Assembly: GCF_944385615.1 (NCBI RefSeq)
Contig: NZ_CALWXV010000001.1
Coordinates: forward strand, 124,001-188,000
Direction of reading: 5' to 3'
From: an uncultured Flavonifractor sp.
Lineage (GTDB): Bacteria > Bacillota > Clostridia > Oscillospirales > Oscillospiraceae
Length of the DNA: 64,000 bases
A model generated the notes under the pieces. The model was not told the origin of the DNA. It saw only the letters and a program-made list of their open reading frames with translations, and ran no database searches. Made by a program: the position numbers and the translations under genes. Positions 9,484 through 17,818 of the stretch are shown here, in pieces; the first letter of the stretch is position 1; every line of letters starts with the position of its first letter.

Positions 9484-9858
9484 TTACTTCAGCTCCACCT
9501 TGGCACCGACCTCTTCCAGCTTCTTCTTCAGCTCCTCGGCCTCGTCCTTGGAGACACCCTCCTTGATGGCCTTGGGGGCAGCCTCAACGGCAGCCTTGGC
9601 CTCGGCCAGGCCCAGACCGGTGATCTCACGGACAGCCTTGATGACCTTGATCTTCTCGGCGCCGACATCAGCCAGCACCACGTCGAACTCGGTCTTCTCC
9701 TCAGCAGCGGGAGCAGCAGCGCCGCCAGCGGCGGGAGCGGCCATAGCAGCGGCAGAAACGCCGAACTCCTCCTCCAGAGCGTGGACGAGCTCGGAGAGCT
9801 CCAGAACGGTCAGACCCTTAACCTCTTCAATGAGGGCAGTGATTTTCTCAGAAGCCAT
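9484..9858 (-). CDS. rplL: 50S ribosomal protein L7/L12
   Basis: The stalk protein that recruits translation GTPases. It is 124 residues, acidic, with an N-terminal dimerisation helix, an Ala/Gly/Pro-rich hinge near residue 40-55, and a C-terminal domain with the conserved [10 protein letters not shown] segment. The ATG is preceded by GGAGG. It follows rplJ by 51 bp in the usual L10-L12 order and is ended by a strong terminator. Confidence 0.98.
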   Translation of the reverse strand: MASEKITALIEEVKGLTVLELSELVHALEEEFGVSAAAMAAPAAGGAAAPAAEEKTEFDVVLADVGAEKIKVIKAVREITGLGLAEAKAAVEAAPKAIKEGVSKDEAEELKKKLEEVGAKVELK

Positions 9859-9909
9859 GATAGGTAACCTCCTAAATAAATTATGATTGATACAAAATGG
9901 TGCGGGGAA

Positions 9910-10443
9910 TTACTCGGCGGCAGCCTCGGTGGACTCCACGGAGCCGCCCTTCTGTTCGCAGATGGCCTTGATGACGATAGCCAGGCTGGTGATGGGAGCC
10001 AGCATGGTGCCCAGGACCTGAGCCTGCAGGACCTCCTTGGAGGGCAGCTCGGCCAGAGCGGTGATCTCGTCCATGGACAGAACCTTGCCGTCCATGAAGC
10101 CGGCCTTGATGGTGAACTTGGCGCCGTTGAACTGCTTGGCGAACTTGTTGATCACCCGCATGGGGGCGATGGGATCGCCGTGAGACAGGGCCAGAGAAGT
10201 GGTGCCGTTGAGCACGTCGTCCATCTCGTTGAGACCCACGTTGTTGATGGCGAAACGCACCAGGGTGTTCTTCACTACGGCGTAGTCCAGCTCGTTCTTG
10301 CGGCACTCGGCGCGCAGAGCGGTGTCCTCGGCCACGGTGATGCCCTTGTAGTCCACCAGCACGCCGCTGGCGGCGCTCTTCAGCTTCTCGGTCAGCTCAG
10401 CCACGATGGCCTGCTTCTCGCTGAGAACCTTTGCGTTAGGCAT
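9910..10443 (-). CDS. rplJ: 50S ribosomal protein L10
   Basis: Anchors L7/L12 dimers to 23S rRNA as the stalk base. The 177-residue length, the N-terminal EKQAIVAELTEKL segment, LVDYKGITV and the helical C-terminus for L12 binding are typical. The ATG at 10443 follows GGAGGTGA. The gene is preceded by its own consensus promoter, an L10 leader RNA structure and a hairpin attenuator, so it is set up for autoregulation independent of the upstream rplKA genes. Confidence 0.98.
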   Translation of the reverse strand: MPNAKVLSEKQAIVAELTEKLKSAASGVLVDYKGITVAEDTALRAECRKNELDYAVVKNTLVRFAINNVGLNEMDDVLNGTTSLALSHGDPIAPMRVINKFAKQFNGAKFTIKAGFMDGKVLSMDEITALAELPSKEVLQAQVLGTMLAPITSLAIVIKAICEQKGGSVESTEAAAE

Positions 10444-10497
10444 TTGGATTCACCTCCGTTGAATTTGAGTTCAACTTTTCCGATGCAGTCACGCAAC

Positions 10498-10535
10498 AAA
10501 AAAGCTGTTTCCGCATTCAAAGCAGCGAAAACAGC
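10498..10535 (-). terminator. Attenuator in the rplJ leader
   Basis: On the minus strand an 11-bp stem (10525-10535 with 10504-10514) is followed by six T. It lies between the L10 leader element and the rplJ start codon, the expected arrangement for L10-controlled attenuation. Confidence 0.8.
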
Positions 10536-10559
10536 ACAAAGAAATTCATTCCGTTGTGG

Positions 10560-10605
10560 CTGCATTCTCGGCAGGAATTATGGCTTGCACCCCCTGCTGT
10601 CTTTG
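10560..10605 (-). promoter_or_regulatory. Ribosomal protein L10 leader RNA
   Basis: Read on the minus strand this segment carries the recognisable AAAGACAGCAGG...CCTGCCGAG pattern of the Firmicutes L10 leader, where L10 (with L12) binds its own mRNA. The CAGCAGG and CCTGCCG arms can pair. It lies about 15 nt downstream of the promoter and upstream of the attenuator. Confidence 0.8.
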
Positions 10606-10617
10606 AACACGAACGAT

Positions 10618-10646
10618 AGTATACAATAGACCTCAAAAAATGTCAA
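10618..10646 (-). promoter_or_regulatory. Promoter of rplJ-rplL
   Basis: Minus strand TTGACA (10641-10646), a 17-bp spacer and TATACT (10618-10623). Confidence 0.88.
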
Positions 10647-10696
10647 GCACTTTTTTGAAAAAAGAGCACATTTTTAAGGGAATTCCAGTGAGAAGC

Positions 10697-10734
10697 AAAA
10701 GAAAACTGCGGAGCAGGGAACCTGCTCCGCAGTT
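10697..10734 (-). terminator. Terminator of rplA
   Basis: A perfect 14-bp stem (10704-10717 with 10721-10734) and a TTTTCTTTT tail on the minus strand. It separates the rpmG-to-rplA operon from rplJ-rplL. Confidence 0.88.
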
Positions 10735-10742
10735 GACAGTTA

Positions 10743-11435
10743 TTACATGAGCTTAGCGCCGTTGATCTTCACGCCGGGGCCCATGGTGGAAGCACACACG
10801 CAGGAGCGAATGTACTGACCCTTGGCGGCGGAGGGCTTGGCCTTGATGATGGCGCCCATCAGAGCGTTGAAGTTCTCGGTCAGCTTCTCAGCACCGAAAG
10901 AGACCTTGCCGATGGGGCAGTGGATGATGTTGGTCTTGTCCAGACGGTACTCCACCTTACCGGCCTTGATCTCGGTAACAGCCTTGGCCACGTCGGGGGT
11001 GACGGTGCCGGCCTTGGGGGAGGGCATCAGGCCCTTGGGGCCCAGGACCTTACCCAGACGGCCCACAACGCCCATCATGTCGGGAGAAGCCACGACCACG
11101 TCGTAGTCAAACCAGTTTTCCTTTTGGATCTTCTCCACCATGTCCATCTCGCCCACGAAGTCGGCGCCGGCGGCCTTGGCGGCCTCAGCCTTGTCGCCCT
11201 TGGCGAAGACCAGCACCCGCTGGGTCTTGCCGGTGCCGTGGGGGAGAACGATGGCGCCGCGGACCTGCTGGTCGGCGTGACGGGAGTCAACACCCAGCTT
11301 CACGTGGAGCTCCACGGTCTCGTCGAACTTGGCGGGAGCGGTCTTGACCACCAGCTCCATGGCCTCAGCGGTATCGTACAGAGCGCTCTTGTCGATGAGC
11401 TTGGCGCTCTCCTGATATTTCTTGCCTCTAAACAT
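10743..11435 (-). CDS. rplA: 50S ribosomal protein L1
   Basis: Forms the L1 stalk at the E site. The 230-residue protein has the usual two-domain sequence with [16 protein letters not shown] and the [21 protein letters not shown] region. The ATG at 11435 follows AAGGAGGG. It lies 20 bp after rplK in the conserved secE-nusG-rplK-rplA order. Confidence 0.98.
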   Translation of the reverse strand: MFRGKKYQESAKLIDKSALYDTAEAMELVVKTAPAKFDETVELHVKLGVDSRHADQQVRGAIVLPHGTGKTQRVLVFAKGDKAEAAKAAGADFVGEMDMVEKIQKENWFDYDVVVASPDMMGVVGRLGKVLGPKGLMPSPKAGTVTPDVAKAVTEIKAGKVEYRLDKTNIIHCPIGKVSFGAEKLTENFNALMGAIIKAKPSAAKGQYIRSCVCASTMGPGVKINGAKLM

Positions 11436-11455
11436 GCTCTATTCCCTCCTTCGGC

Positions 11456-11881
<426 letters not shown>

Positions 11882-11972
11882 TTGAAACAGCACCTCCTAC
11901 GATAAATGTGGTTGGAAGCGGAACTGCTTTGCAGTCCCTCCCACGTGCGGGGGAAAGGGCCGTGCCCGGGGC

Positions 11973-12494
11973 TTACTGAACGGGCTCTACCTCGTCCAGC
12001 TCCAGCTCCACGGGAGTCTCGCGGCCGAACATGGAGACCACCACCCGGACCTTGCTGCGGTCCAGGTCGATCTCCTCCACGGTGCCCAGGAAGGACTCCA
12101 GGGCGCCGTTGGTGATCTTGACATTGTCGCCCACCTGATAGTTGACAACCACCTCGCGCTTTTCCACGCCCAGGGCGGCGATCTCCTCATCGGTGAGGGG
12201 GATGGCCTTATTGCCGGAGCCCACAAATCCGGTGACGCCGCGTACGTTGCGTACCAGATGCCAGGTCTCATCGGTCAGAACCATCTTGACCAGCACATAG
12301 CCGGGGAACACCTTGCGCTCTACGGTCTTGGGGCCGTTGTCCGTAATCTCGGTTACGGTCTCCAAGGGAATGGTGACCTCGCAGATGAGGTCCCGCAGAC
12401 CGCGGTTCTCCACAGCCTTTTCGATGCTGGCGGCCACGGTGTTTTCATAGCCGGAATAGGTATGGACCACATACCACTTCGCGTTCTCAGCCAT
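11973..12494 (-). CDS. nusG: Transcription termination/antitermination protein NusG
   Basis: Associates with RNA polymerase and couples transcription to translation or Rho. The 173-residue protein has the NGN domain (WYVVHTYSGYE, PGYVLVKM, VRGVTGFVG) and a C-terminal KOW domain (GDNVKITNGALESFLGTV). The ATG follows AAGGTG. It starts 10 bp after the secE stop. Confidence 0.98.
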   Translation of the reverse strand: MAENAKWYVVHTYSGYENTVAASIEKAVENRGLRDLICEVTIPLETVTEITDNGPKTVERKVFPGYVLVKMVLTDETWHLVRNVRGVTGFVGSGNKAIPLTDEEIAALGVEKREVVVNYQVGDNVKITNGALESFLGTVEEIDLDRSKVRVVVSMFGRETPVELELDEVEPVQ

Positions 12495-12504
12495 TGTCTA
12501 CACC

Positions 12505-12789
12505 TTAACCCTTGCCAAACAGGTCCAACAGGGCACGAATCACGGAGCCGGCGAGGGCGTCGAACACCCAGATGCAGATCCCAACAGCAATACAGCAGAG
12601 AATGACGATCACGGTGTTGTTGATGGTCTGTTTCTTGGTGGGCCACTGGACCTTCTTCAGCTCGCTCTTGAGTTCCTTGAACCACTTGCCGACGCGGGCG
12701 AAGAAGCCGGGCTTTTTGTCCGCCTTGACGTCCTTTTTCTTGTCCGCCTTTACGGGCTTGGCCTGCTCGAGCTTCTCGTTTTCAGACAT
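12505..12789 (-). CDS. secE: Preprotein translocase subunit SecE
   Basis: The small membrane subunit of the SecYEG channel. It has a lysine-rich cytosolic N-terminus, a conserved amphipathic segment (ELKKVQWPTKKQTINNT), and one C-terminal membrane helix. I start it at 12789 (MSENEK), where AAGAAGG lies upstream; the in-frame ATG at 12819 has no ribosome-binding site. The resulting 94 residues are longer than the minimal 60-70 because of the charged leader. Confidence 0.94.
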   Translation of the reverse strand: MSENEKLEQAKPVKADKKKDVKADKKPGFFARVGKWFKELKSELKKVQWPTKKQTINNTVIVILCCIAVGICIWVFDALAGSVIRALLDLFGKG

Positions 12790-12832
12790 TCCGTTCAACC
12801 CTTCTTTCTTTTGAGCCATCTTGCAGCACTCA

Positions 12833-12997
12833 TTACTTGGTCTCGTTGTGGACCGTGTGCTTTCTGCAGAAGGGGCAGTACTTCTTCAATTCCAGACGGT
12901 CGGGAGTATTCTTCTTGTTCTTGTTGGTGTTATAGTTCCGCTGCTTGCACTCGGAGCAGCGCAGGGTGATCTTCACCCGGTTGCCGGCCTTCGCCAT
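12833..12997 (-). CDS. rpmG: 50S ribosomal protein L33
   Basis: A 54-residue ribosomal protein with the zinc-ribbon cysteines Cys14-Cys17 (CSEC) and Cys41-Cys44 (CPFC), so it is the C+ zinc-binding form. The ATG at 12997 is preceded by GGAGGTG. It heads the rpmG-secE-nusG-rplK-rplA operon behind a long structured leader. Confidence 0.97.
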   Translation of the reverse strand: MAKAGNRVKITLRCSECKQRNYNTNKNKKNTPDRLELKKYCPFCRKHTVHNETK

Positions 12998-13221
12998 GTT
13001 CGGCACCTCCTTCATTGTTTGACCGCATAACAGCAAAAATGCCGGACGCGGCCGCAAGCCGAATCCAGCACGTACCGGCAGCGAAACGCCGCCGAATGGA
13101 ACGTCACGGTGCGGATTCGGCATATTTGCCTCCCTATGTCTCACGCGGAGGGAAGGGTTTTGTACGTCATCACACCGTAAAAATGCGCACAAAAAAAGAG
13201 CCCTTTTTCATAGGTGACTGA
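12998..13221 (-). promoter_or_regulatory. Long structured leader of the rpmG-secE-nusG operon
   Basis: About 215 nt separate the promoter from rpmG. On the minus strand GCCGAATCC-GCAC (13109-13121) pairs with GTGC-T-GGATTCGGC (13058-13071), a 13-bp helix with one bulge, enclosing a second G+C-rich hairpin. A GCCGG...CCGGC pairing followed by ATTTTT could form an alternative, terminator-like structure. I do not recognise it as one of the named ribosomal leader families. Confidence 0.55.
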
Positions 13222-13250
13222 ACTATACCACAGCTGCCCAAAGAAGTCAA
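13222..13250 (-). promoter_or_regulatory. Promoter of the rpmG-secE-nusG-rplK-rplA operon
   Basis: Minus strand TTGACT (13245-13250), a 17-bp spacer and TATAGT (13222-13227). Confidence 0.85.
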
Positions 13251-13261
13251 GCACTTTCCCC

Positions 13262-13290
13262 TTGTTTTTTTGCCGCTTTTTCTGTATAGT
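13262..13290 (+). promoter_or_regulatory. Promoter of ruvX
   Basis: TTGTTT (13262-13267), a 17-bp spacer and TATAGT (13285-13290). The start site would fall almost on the ribosome-binding site, giving a very short leader. It is back-to-back with the rpmG promoter. Confidence 0.7.
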
Positions 13291-13311
13291 GGGGGAAAAG
13301 GAGTGTTGAAT

Positions 13312-13731
13312 GTGCGTATTATGGCCATTGATTACGGCGACGCCCGGACGGGCGTGGCCATTTCCGATCCCACCGGCCTGCTGGCCGGTTATACCACCGT
13401 GATCCACAGCCGGAAGGCGGAGGTCGTGGCACAGGAACTGGCCCGGCTGGTGAAGGAGCACCAGGTGGACGAGCTGGTGATGGGCTTTCCCCGGAATATG
13501 GACGGTACCGAGGGCCCCCGGGCGGAGCTGTATAAGGCTTTTGCCGGGCAGGTAGAGGCGGCCTGCGGCCTATGCCCGGTACTGTGGGATGAGCGGCGCA
13601 CCACCGTGGAGGCCCACAATATCCTCCACGCCTCGGGGAAAAAGATGAAGAACCACAAGAAAACCGTGGACGCAGTTGCCGCTACGCTGATTTTGGAGGG
13701 CTATCTCACCTTCAAGCGGGCCAGAGGATAA
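13312..13731 (+). CDS. ruvX: Putative pre-16S rRNA nuclease / Holliday junction resolvase-like (YqgF/RuvX)
   Basis: An RNase H-fold protein of 139 residues implicated in 16S rRNA 5'-end maturation and, less certainly, in Holliday-junction processing. The N-terminal MAIDYGDARTGVAISD strand with the first catalytic Asp, the LVMGFPRNMDG segment with its conserved loop, and DERRTTVEA and TVDAVAAT with later acidic residues are all present. I chose GTG at 13312, with AAAGGAG eight bases upstream, because family members begin at this point. It is monocistronic and convergent with the TauE genes. Confidence 0.93.
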   Translation: MRIMAIDYGDARTGVAISDPTGLLAGYTTVIHSRKAEVVAQELARLVKEHQVDELVMGFPRNMDGTEGPRAELYKAFAGQVEAACGLCPVLWDERRTTVEAHNILHASGKKMKNHKKTVDAVAATLILEGYLTFKRARG

Positions 13732-13737
13732 CAAGAG

Positions 13738-14094
13738 TCACGCTTTACGGAACAGCTCCCGCAGGCCCACCACCAGCAGAAAGCCACCAAAGCACCGCCG
13801 CAGCAGGCCGGTGTCCAGGCCGGTGGCGGCCCAGGCGGCCAGCGCCGCGCAGGCCAGGCCGGTGAGGATGGCGGGGAGCAGGACGGATGTTTCTACATAG
13901 CCGTGCTTCAGATGGGCAGGGAGGGCGGCGCCGGCGGAGGGCAGGAAATAGAGCAGGTTGATGCCTTGGGCCTGACTCTGCGCCATACCGGCCAAGTTGG
14001 TCAGGTAGATGAGCAGCAGGGTACCCCCTCCCACGCCGAAGCCGGAGAGCACGCCGGTGGCGGCCCCCGCCGCCACGGCCAGCAGCCAGCCCAT
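13738..14094 (-). CDS. TauE/SafE-family permease, C-terminal-half protein
   Basis: A 118-residue membrane protein with about four helices and the TauE half-signature LSGFGVGGGTLLLIYL. TauE/SafE carriers export sulfite or organosulfur anions and normally contain two such halves in one chain of about 250 residues. Here the ATG overlaps the stop codon of the upstream half gene by one base (TGATG), so the two are translationally coupled and probably form a heterodimer. Substrate is unknown. Confidence 0.85.
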   Translation of the reverse strand: MGWLLAVAAGAATGVLSGFGVGGGTLLLIYLTNLAGMAQSQAQGINLLYFLPSAGAALPAHLKHGYVETSVLLPAILTGLACAALAAWAATGLDTGLLRRCFGGFLLVVGLRELFRKA

Positions 14095-14441
14095 CAAAAG
14101 AAAAGAGACCTCACCCCGCCGTAGAGCAGCAGCAGGGCAAACAGGCGGCGAAGCCACACCATATTGATGTGCTTGAATATGGTTCCGCCAATCCATCCGC
14201 CGATCAGTCCCCCCAGCAGATAGGGCAGGGCGGCGGTCAGCTCTACGCCGCCCCGGAACAGGTAGATGATAGCAGACAGTCCGCACAGGGGCAGAATGAT
14301 GGCTACCGAGGTGGCAAAAGCCTTCCTTTGGCCCAGGCCGCACCAGCCCGCCAGCAGCGGCACCAGCACCATGCCGCCCCCGCCGCCGAAAAAGCCGTTG
14401 ACCAGGCCCGCTGCCCCACCGGCCAGGGCGGGCCGCAGCAT
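14094..14441 (-). CDS. TauE/SafE-family permease, N-terminal-half protein
   Basis: The partner half: 115 residues, four helices and the first TauE motif LVNGFFGGGGGMVLVPLL. I use the ATG at 14441, preceded by AAAAAAGGA; the ATG at 14477 lies within the terminator stem of tcdA. The gene is followed directly by the second half in another frame. The start lies close to the upstream terminator, with no clear promoter between them. Confidence 0.83.
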   Translation of the reverse strand: MLRPALAGGAAGLVNGFFGGGGGMVLVPLLAGWCGLGQRKAFATSVAIILPLCGLSAIIYLFRGGVELTAALPYLLGGLIGGWIGGTIFKHINMVWLRRLFALLLLYGGVRSLFF

Positions 14442-14460
14442 ATTTTCCTTTTTTCCGCGC

Positions 14461-14509
14461 AAAAAACATCCCTCCATTGACCGTAGTATGTCAACGGAGG
14501 GATATTTTT
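14461..14509. terminator. Bidirectional terminator between tcdA and the TauE genes
   Basis: A 14-bp stem with one mismatch (14468-14481 with 14490-14503). It is followed by TTTTTT on the minus strand and ATTTTT on the plus strand. Confidence 0.8.
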
Positions 14510-15227
14510 ATACAGATTGCAGCCCGGCCAGAGTGAGCGCCACGTCGCCGGCCATCATCAGCCCTGCTACCGGGGGGACCCAGGCCACGCTGCCGGGTAC
14601 GGAACGGCGGCCGGGAGGCGGAGCCTCATGCTGGATGGCCTGCTTGGGCTCCTCCGGGGACCACAGTACCCGGTGGTGATGGATGCCACGGTTGCGCAGC
14701 TCCTTACGCACCACCCGGGCCAGCGGACAGCCCTCGGTTTTGGAGAGGTCGGAGATGCGGAACTGGGAGGGGTCCAGCTTGTTGCCGGTGCCCAGAACGG
14801 AGAGAATGGGGATATTTTTGGCAAGGGAGGTCTCGATCAGGTCCAGTTTACAGGATACCAGGTCGATACAATCCACAATATAGTCATACCGTGTGGAAAA
14901 AAAGGTGTCTCGATTGGCTGCCTCGTATTTTTCCACTCGCACTGTGGTACGGCAGGTGGGGTTGATGTCGGCAATGCGGCGGGCCATGGCCTCCGCCTTT
15001 GGGATGCCCAGAGTGGACAGGGTGGCTTCCACCTGCCGGTTTAAATTGGTCATGCCCACCTCATCGTGATCCACCAGGGTGAGGGCTCCCACACCGGAGC
15101 GGGCCAGGGCCTCGGCGCACCAGCTGCCCACGCCTCCCAGACCAAACACCGCTACATGGGCAGCGGCCAGCCGCTCCATGGCCTCCGCCCCCAGCAGCAT
15201 TTCCGTCCGCAGAAATTTCTCGTCCAT
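14508..15227 (-). CDS. tcdA: tRNA threonylcarbamoyladenosine dehydratase (CsdL/TcdA)
   Basis: An E1-like adenylating enzyme that dehydrates t6A37 in tRNA to its cyclic form ct6A, improving decoding of ANN codons. Its 239 residues carry the ThiF-fold ATP site GLGGVGSWCAEALARSG (about 29-45), the VDHDEVGMTNLNRQ adenylation block, and a D(C)IDLVSCKLDLI segment typical of the TcdA subgroup rather than MoeB or ThiF. The ATG follows AAGGAGG. It sits 16 bp downstream of a terminator on the same strand, so its transcription may depend on read-through. Confidence 0.92.
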   Translation of the reverse strand: MDEKFLRTEMLLGAEAMERLAAAHVAVFGLGGVGSWCAEALARSGVGALTLVDHDEVGMTNLNRQVEATLSTLGIPKAEAMARRIADINPTCRTTVRVEKYEAANRDTFFSTRYDYIVDCIDLVSCKLDLIETSLAKNIPILSVLGTGNKLDPSQFRISDLSKTEGCPLARVVRKELRNRGIHHHRVLWSPEEPKQAIQHEAPPPGRRSVPGSVAWVPPVAGLMMAGDVALTLAGLQSV

Positions 15228-15242
15228 AGTGCCTCCTTGTAC

Positions 15243-15274
15243 AAAAAGCGGACGGGATATCCCGTCCGCTTTTT
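15243..15274. terminator. Palindromic terminator after the foldase gene
   Basis: A perfect 32-bp palindrome bounded by five A and five T. It works in both directions and ends the parvulin foldase transcript. Confidence 0.88.
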
Positions 15275-15293
15275 ATTTTTATCTTGGGTCAGA

Positions 15294-16880
15294 TCAGCCC
15301 ACGTAGGACAGGCCGTCGCCCTGGGTGACCTCCAGATCGGTCACCATGCCGTCAATCCACTCGTTGGTGCGGTCATCCTTCAGGGTGCTGGTCACATTCA
15401 CCTTCCAAGCCAGCTCGTCCTGACCCTGGAAGTAGATGATATGCCAGCCCTGCTGGCCGCTCTGGGTATTTTCCACCAGGCCGGTGTCGCCGCTCTGGCG
15501 GCTGGCGTCAAAGATCCAGTCATTGAAAGCGTCAAACATCTCGCCGGGCACAACCTGCTCGTACAGGCCGCCGTTGGTGTTGGAGCCGGGATCGTCGGAG
15601 TTGGCATTGGCCAGCTCGCCGAAGGACTCAGCGGTCTTGTCGCCGGACTCCCACTGGGCCAGCAGGCTCTCAGCCTCCGCCTTGGCGGCGTCCAGAGAAG
15701 CCTGAGAGGGAACGGTGCTCTCGTCCACATCGGTGGTGGCGGGATCGTCCTGCTGATCCAGCTCGGCCTGAATCAGAATGTGGCGGATGTCAACAGAGGG
15801 GGTCTCATCCAGATAGCGGTTCTGGAAGACCAGCACATAGTAGCCGCTGGTATCCTCAATCACGGTGACGTCACCGCTCTGGCGGGCGCTGTCCTGGAGC
15901 CAGCTGGAATAGGTGCTGGACAGGTTGGAGCCCTTGGTAACGTTCAGGGTGCTGTAGTCGCTCTGGGCATCGGTACCCACATACTGGGTCACCTGGGCCA
16001 GGAAGGCGGCGCCCTTATCGTCAGCCTCGTTGAGGGTGGCAGCGAATGTGTCGGCCTTCTCCTTGGCCTCAGCCATGGCGGCCTCCTTCTCCTCTTCAGT
16101 GGGCTCCACCGTATTGCCGTCGGCGTCGGTGGTGGACTGGGCGGTGCCGTCGATCAGCGCGTAGTAGTACTCATAGGTGTCCAGAGAATCCTTGTTCTCG
16201 GTGTAGTAGGTGTTCAGATCCTCATCGGTGATGCTGAGATTGTCCTTGTAATGCTGCTGGTACTCCTGGAGCAGAACGGTCCGCTCCACGCAGGTCCGGT
16301 AGGCGCTCTTGGTCATATACTTGCCGTAATAGGCCCGCAGGTAACCCTCCAGGTTGTTATAGCCGTACTGGGTGGCGACGGCCGCGGTGTTCTCGATCTG
16401 CTCGTCCACGCTGGCCTTGCCCTCGTCGCTGAGGGTAAAGCCCTCCTCGGCGGCGGAGTTCTCCAGGGCGGCGGCGGCCTTCAGAGCGGTAGTGGCCTGC
16501 TCCAGGAAATAATCCCGGTAGGTCTGGGTCTGGGCCTCGTCCCGATACTGCTCGGCGGGGTCCACGCTGTTGTCAAAGCTGGACATGCCGTACATGCTCA
16601 GGGTGTATTCCTGATTGAGGGCGGAACGGTAGTAGTATTCCACATCGGTCACTTTATAGTCGCGCCCGGCAATGCTCATGGCGGTCTGAGCCCGCTGGAA
16701 GATGCCGGAATCCCATACCAGGAGAATCACCACCAGGATGGCGACGATGACGCCGATGGCGGCATACAGTACCGTTTTCTGCTTGGCGGCCTTCTGCTCT
16801 TTGAGCTCAGCCCGCTCTTTCTGCGTCATGGCCCGCTGGGGGTCGGCCTGGCGCTGTCTTCTTTCTCTGGATGCGCTCAT
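15294..16880 (-). CDS. Membrane-anchored peptidyl-prolyl isomerase (PrsA/SurA-like parvulin)
   Basis: A 528-residue protein with a charged cytosolic N-terminus (1-34), one membrane helix (about 36-56, TVLYAAIGVIVAILVVILLV) and a long extracytoplasmic part. The SurA/PrsA-type N-terminal helical region is followed by a parvulin rotamase domain in the C-terminal third, marked by VDIRHILIQAE, GGLYEQVVPGEMFDAFNDWIF and GWHIIYF. An earlier SGDVTVIEDTSGYYVLVF segment looks like a degenerate second parvulin unit. It probably folds exported proteins. Unlike PrsA it has no lipobox and is held by a signal anchor. A promoter lies upstream at 16960. Confidence 0.85.
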   Translation of the reverse strand: MSASRERRQRQADPQRAMTQKERAELKEQKAAKQKTVLYAAIGVIVAILVVILLVWDSGIFQRAQTAMSIAGRDYKVTDVEYYYRSALNQEYTLSMYGMSSFDNSVDPAEQYRDEAQTQTYRDYFLEQATTALKAAAALENSAAEEGFTLSDEGKASVDEQIENTAAVATQYGYNNLEGYLRAYYGKYMTKSAYRTCVERTVLLQEYQQHYKDNLSITDEDLNTYYTENKDSLDTYEYYYALIDGTAQSTTDADGNTVEPTEEEKEAAMAEAKEKADTFAATLNEADDKGAAFLAQVTQYVGTDAQSDYSTLNVTKGSNLSSTYSSWLQDSARQSGDVTVIEDTSGYYVLVFQNRYLDETPSVDIRHILIQAELDQQDDPATTDVDESTVPSQASLDAAKAEAESLLAQWESGDKTAESFGELANANSDDPGSNTNGGLYEQVVPGEMFDAFNDWIFDASRQSGDTGLVENTQSGQQGWHIIYFQGQDELAWKVNVTSTLKDDRTNEWIDGMVTDLEVTQGDGLSYVG

Positions 16881-16959
16881 TTGTTTGCTTCAGTCCTCTC
16901 GTCAATGTTCCTGCTGGAGCAGGGACGGGGCAAGCCCCATCTTTGATAGACAAATTCGT

Positions 16960-16988
16960 ATTATACAGGAAACTTCCCGGGCTTTCAA
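16960..16988 (-). promoter_or_regulatory. Promoter of the foldase gene
   Basis: Minus strand TTGAAA (16983-16988), a 17-bp spacer and TATAAT (16960-16965). Confidence 0.82.
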
Positions 16989-17033
16989 GCCCAAAAACGG
17001 GTTTTACACTTTGTTCAGATTTTTCAGAAAAAA

Positions 17034-17065
17034 AGAAAACCCCACGAAACAAATGTTTCGTGGGG
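17034..17065 (-). terminator. Terminator ending the candidate ncRNA
   Basis: A perfect 12-bp stem (17054-17065 with 17040-17051) followed on the minus strand by TTTTCTTTTTTT. Confidence 0.88.
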
Positions 17066-17235
17066 GTCCCGCTCTGGCCGTGCGGATCCATTTAAAACCT
17101 GCACGTGATGGCAGGTGGGTTGCCTCCATGATGTTTCGTTGCTTCCAACTTCCAGCGGACCCCATCAGGGGTGCCGGGAGGCCTGCAGTCCGCACCATGA
17201 GTGGGGCATCCCGTTTGAGAAATGTGGGTTTAAAT
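17066..17235 (-). ncRNA. Candidate structured small RNA, 6S-like rod
   Basis: No protein is encoded in this 200-bp stretch, yet it folds into a long rod on the minus strand. GTGCGGA (17189-17195) pairs with TCCGCAC (17080-17086), CTGCA (17184-17188) with TGCAG (17099-17103), and GCCTCC (17177-17182) with GGAGGC (17122-17127). Unpaired bulges lie between the helices, and a strong terminator follows immediately. An asymmetric central bubble in a rod of about 170 nt is the architecture of 6S RNA, but I cannot confirm conserved 6S bases. It could instead be the 3' UTR of the DUF1292 gene. Confidence 0.4.
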
Positions 17236-17268
17236 AAAACCCGTCACGCACCGAGCAGGAATTCCGGT

Positions 17269-17589
17269 TCAGGAAGGGTCCTCCTCCTCATCGGCAAAGA
17301 GGGCTTCCATAAACTGCTGATAGACCAGCTCCAATTCTTCATCACTGTCCAGGGTGGAGAGCTGATCCTCGCCGTCCACATGGACGACCTTCAGGATGAT
17401 GAGGCCGTTTTCCTCGTCGTCCAGATCCACCTCTTCCACCGTGTCGCCCTGTTCCTCCCCCTGAACAGCGGGAAAGAAGGCCATATAGGTCTGACCGTTG
17501 TAATCCAGGGTGTCTAAGTGCTCCAACTCAAACTCGTTGCCGTCCTCGTCGGTCACAGTGATAAAATCGGGGCCAAACTCTTCACTCAT
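17269..17589 (-). CDS. DUF1292 (UPF0473-family) acidic protein
   Basis: A small, very acidic cytosolic protein with the family core FITVTDEDGNEFELEHLDTLDYNGQTYMAFFPA near the N-terminus and a Glu/Asp-rich tail. Function is unknown; in Firmicutes such genes often neighbour ruvX and alaS, and ruvX is 4 kb away here. I start it at MSEEFGPDF (17589) as in family members. The Shine-Dalgarno AAGGAAGG at 17603-17610 would also serve the ATG at 17601, so the exact start is uncertain. Confidence 0.85.
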   Translation of the reverse strand: MSEEFGPDFITVTDEDGNEFELEHLDTLDYNGQTYMAFFPAVQGEEQGDTVEEVDLDDEENGLIILKVVHVDGEDQLSTLDSDEELELVYQQFMEALFADEEEDPS

Positions 17590-17622
17590 ATCAGGCACCA
17601 TACCTTCCTTGACTTCTTTTCT

Positions 17623-17651
17623 ATTGTAGCCTGTAGCGGACAAAAAAGCAA
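17623..17651 (-). promoter_or_regulatory. Promoter of the DUF1292 gene
   Basis: Minus strand TTGCTT (17646-17651), a 17-bp spacer and TACAAT (17623-17628). Confidence 0.75.
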
Positions 17652-17713
17652 GAGCGGGATGGGTCAAATTTTTGGAGACAACCAGATATATCCAAAAATA
17701 GAAGGAAAGAGGG

Positions 17714-17741
17714 TGGACAACGGGGAAGAACGTGATATAAT
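17714..17741 (+). promoter_or_regulatory. Promoter of the class A PBP gene
   Basis: TGGACA (17714-17719), a 16-bp spacer and a perfect TATAAT (17736-17741). Confidence 0.72.
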
Positions 17742-17818
17742 AACATCAATTCTCAGTAAAGCACTTTTACCGAGAAAGGTACCAAAAGACCGGTTCCACC
17801 TAATATGGAGGTGTCATT

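Noticed and set aside
13738..14441. TauE gene broken by a frameshift
   Set aside because: Each half has its own start, ribosome-binding context and motif, with an ordinary stop/start overlap, so two coupled genes are more likely.
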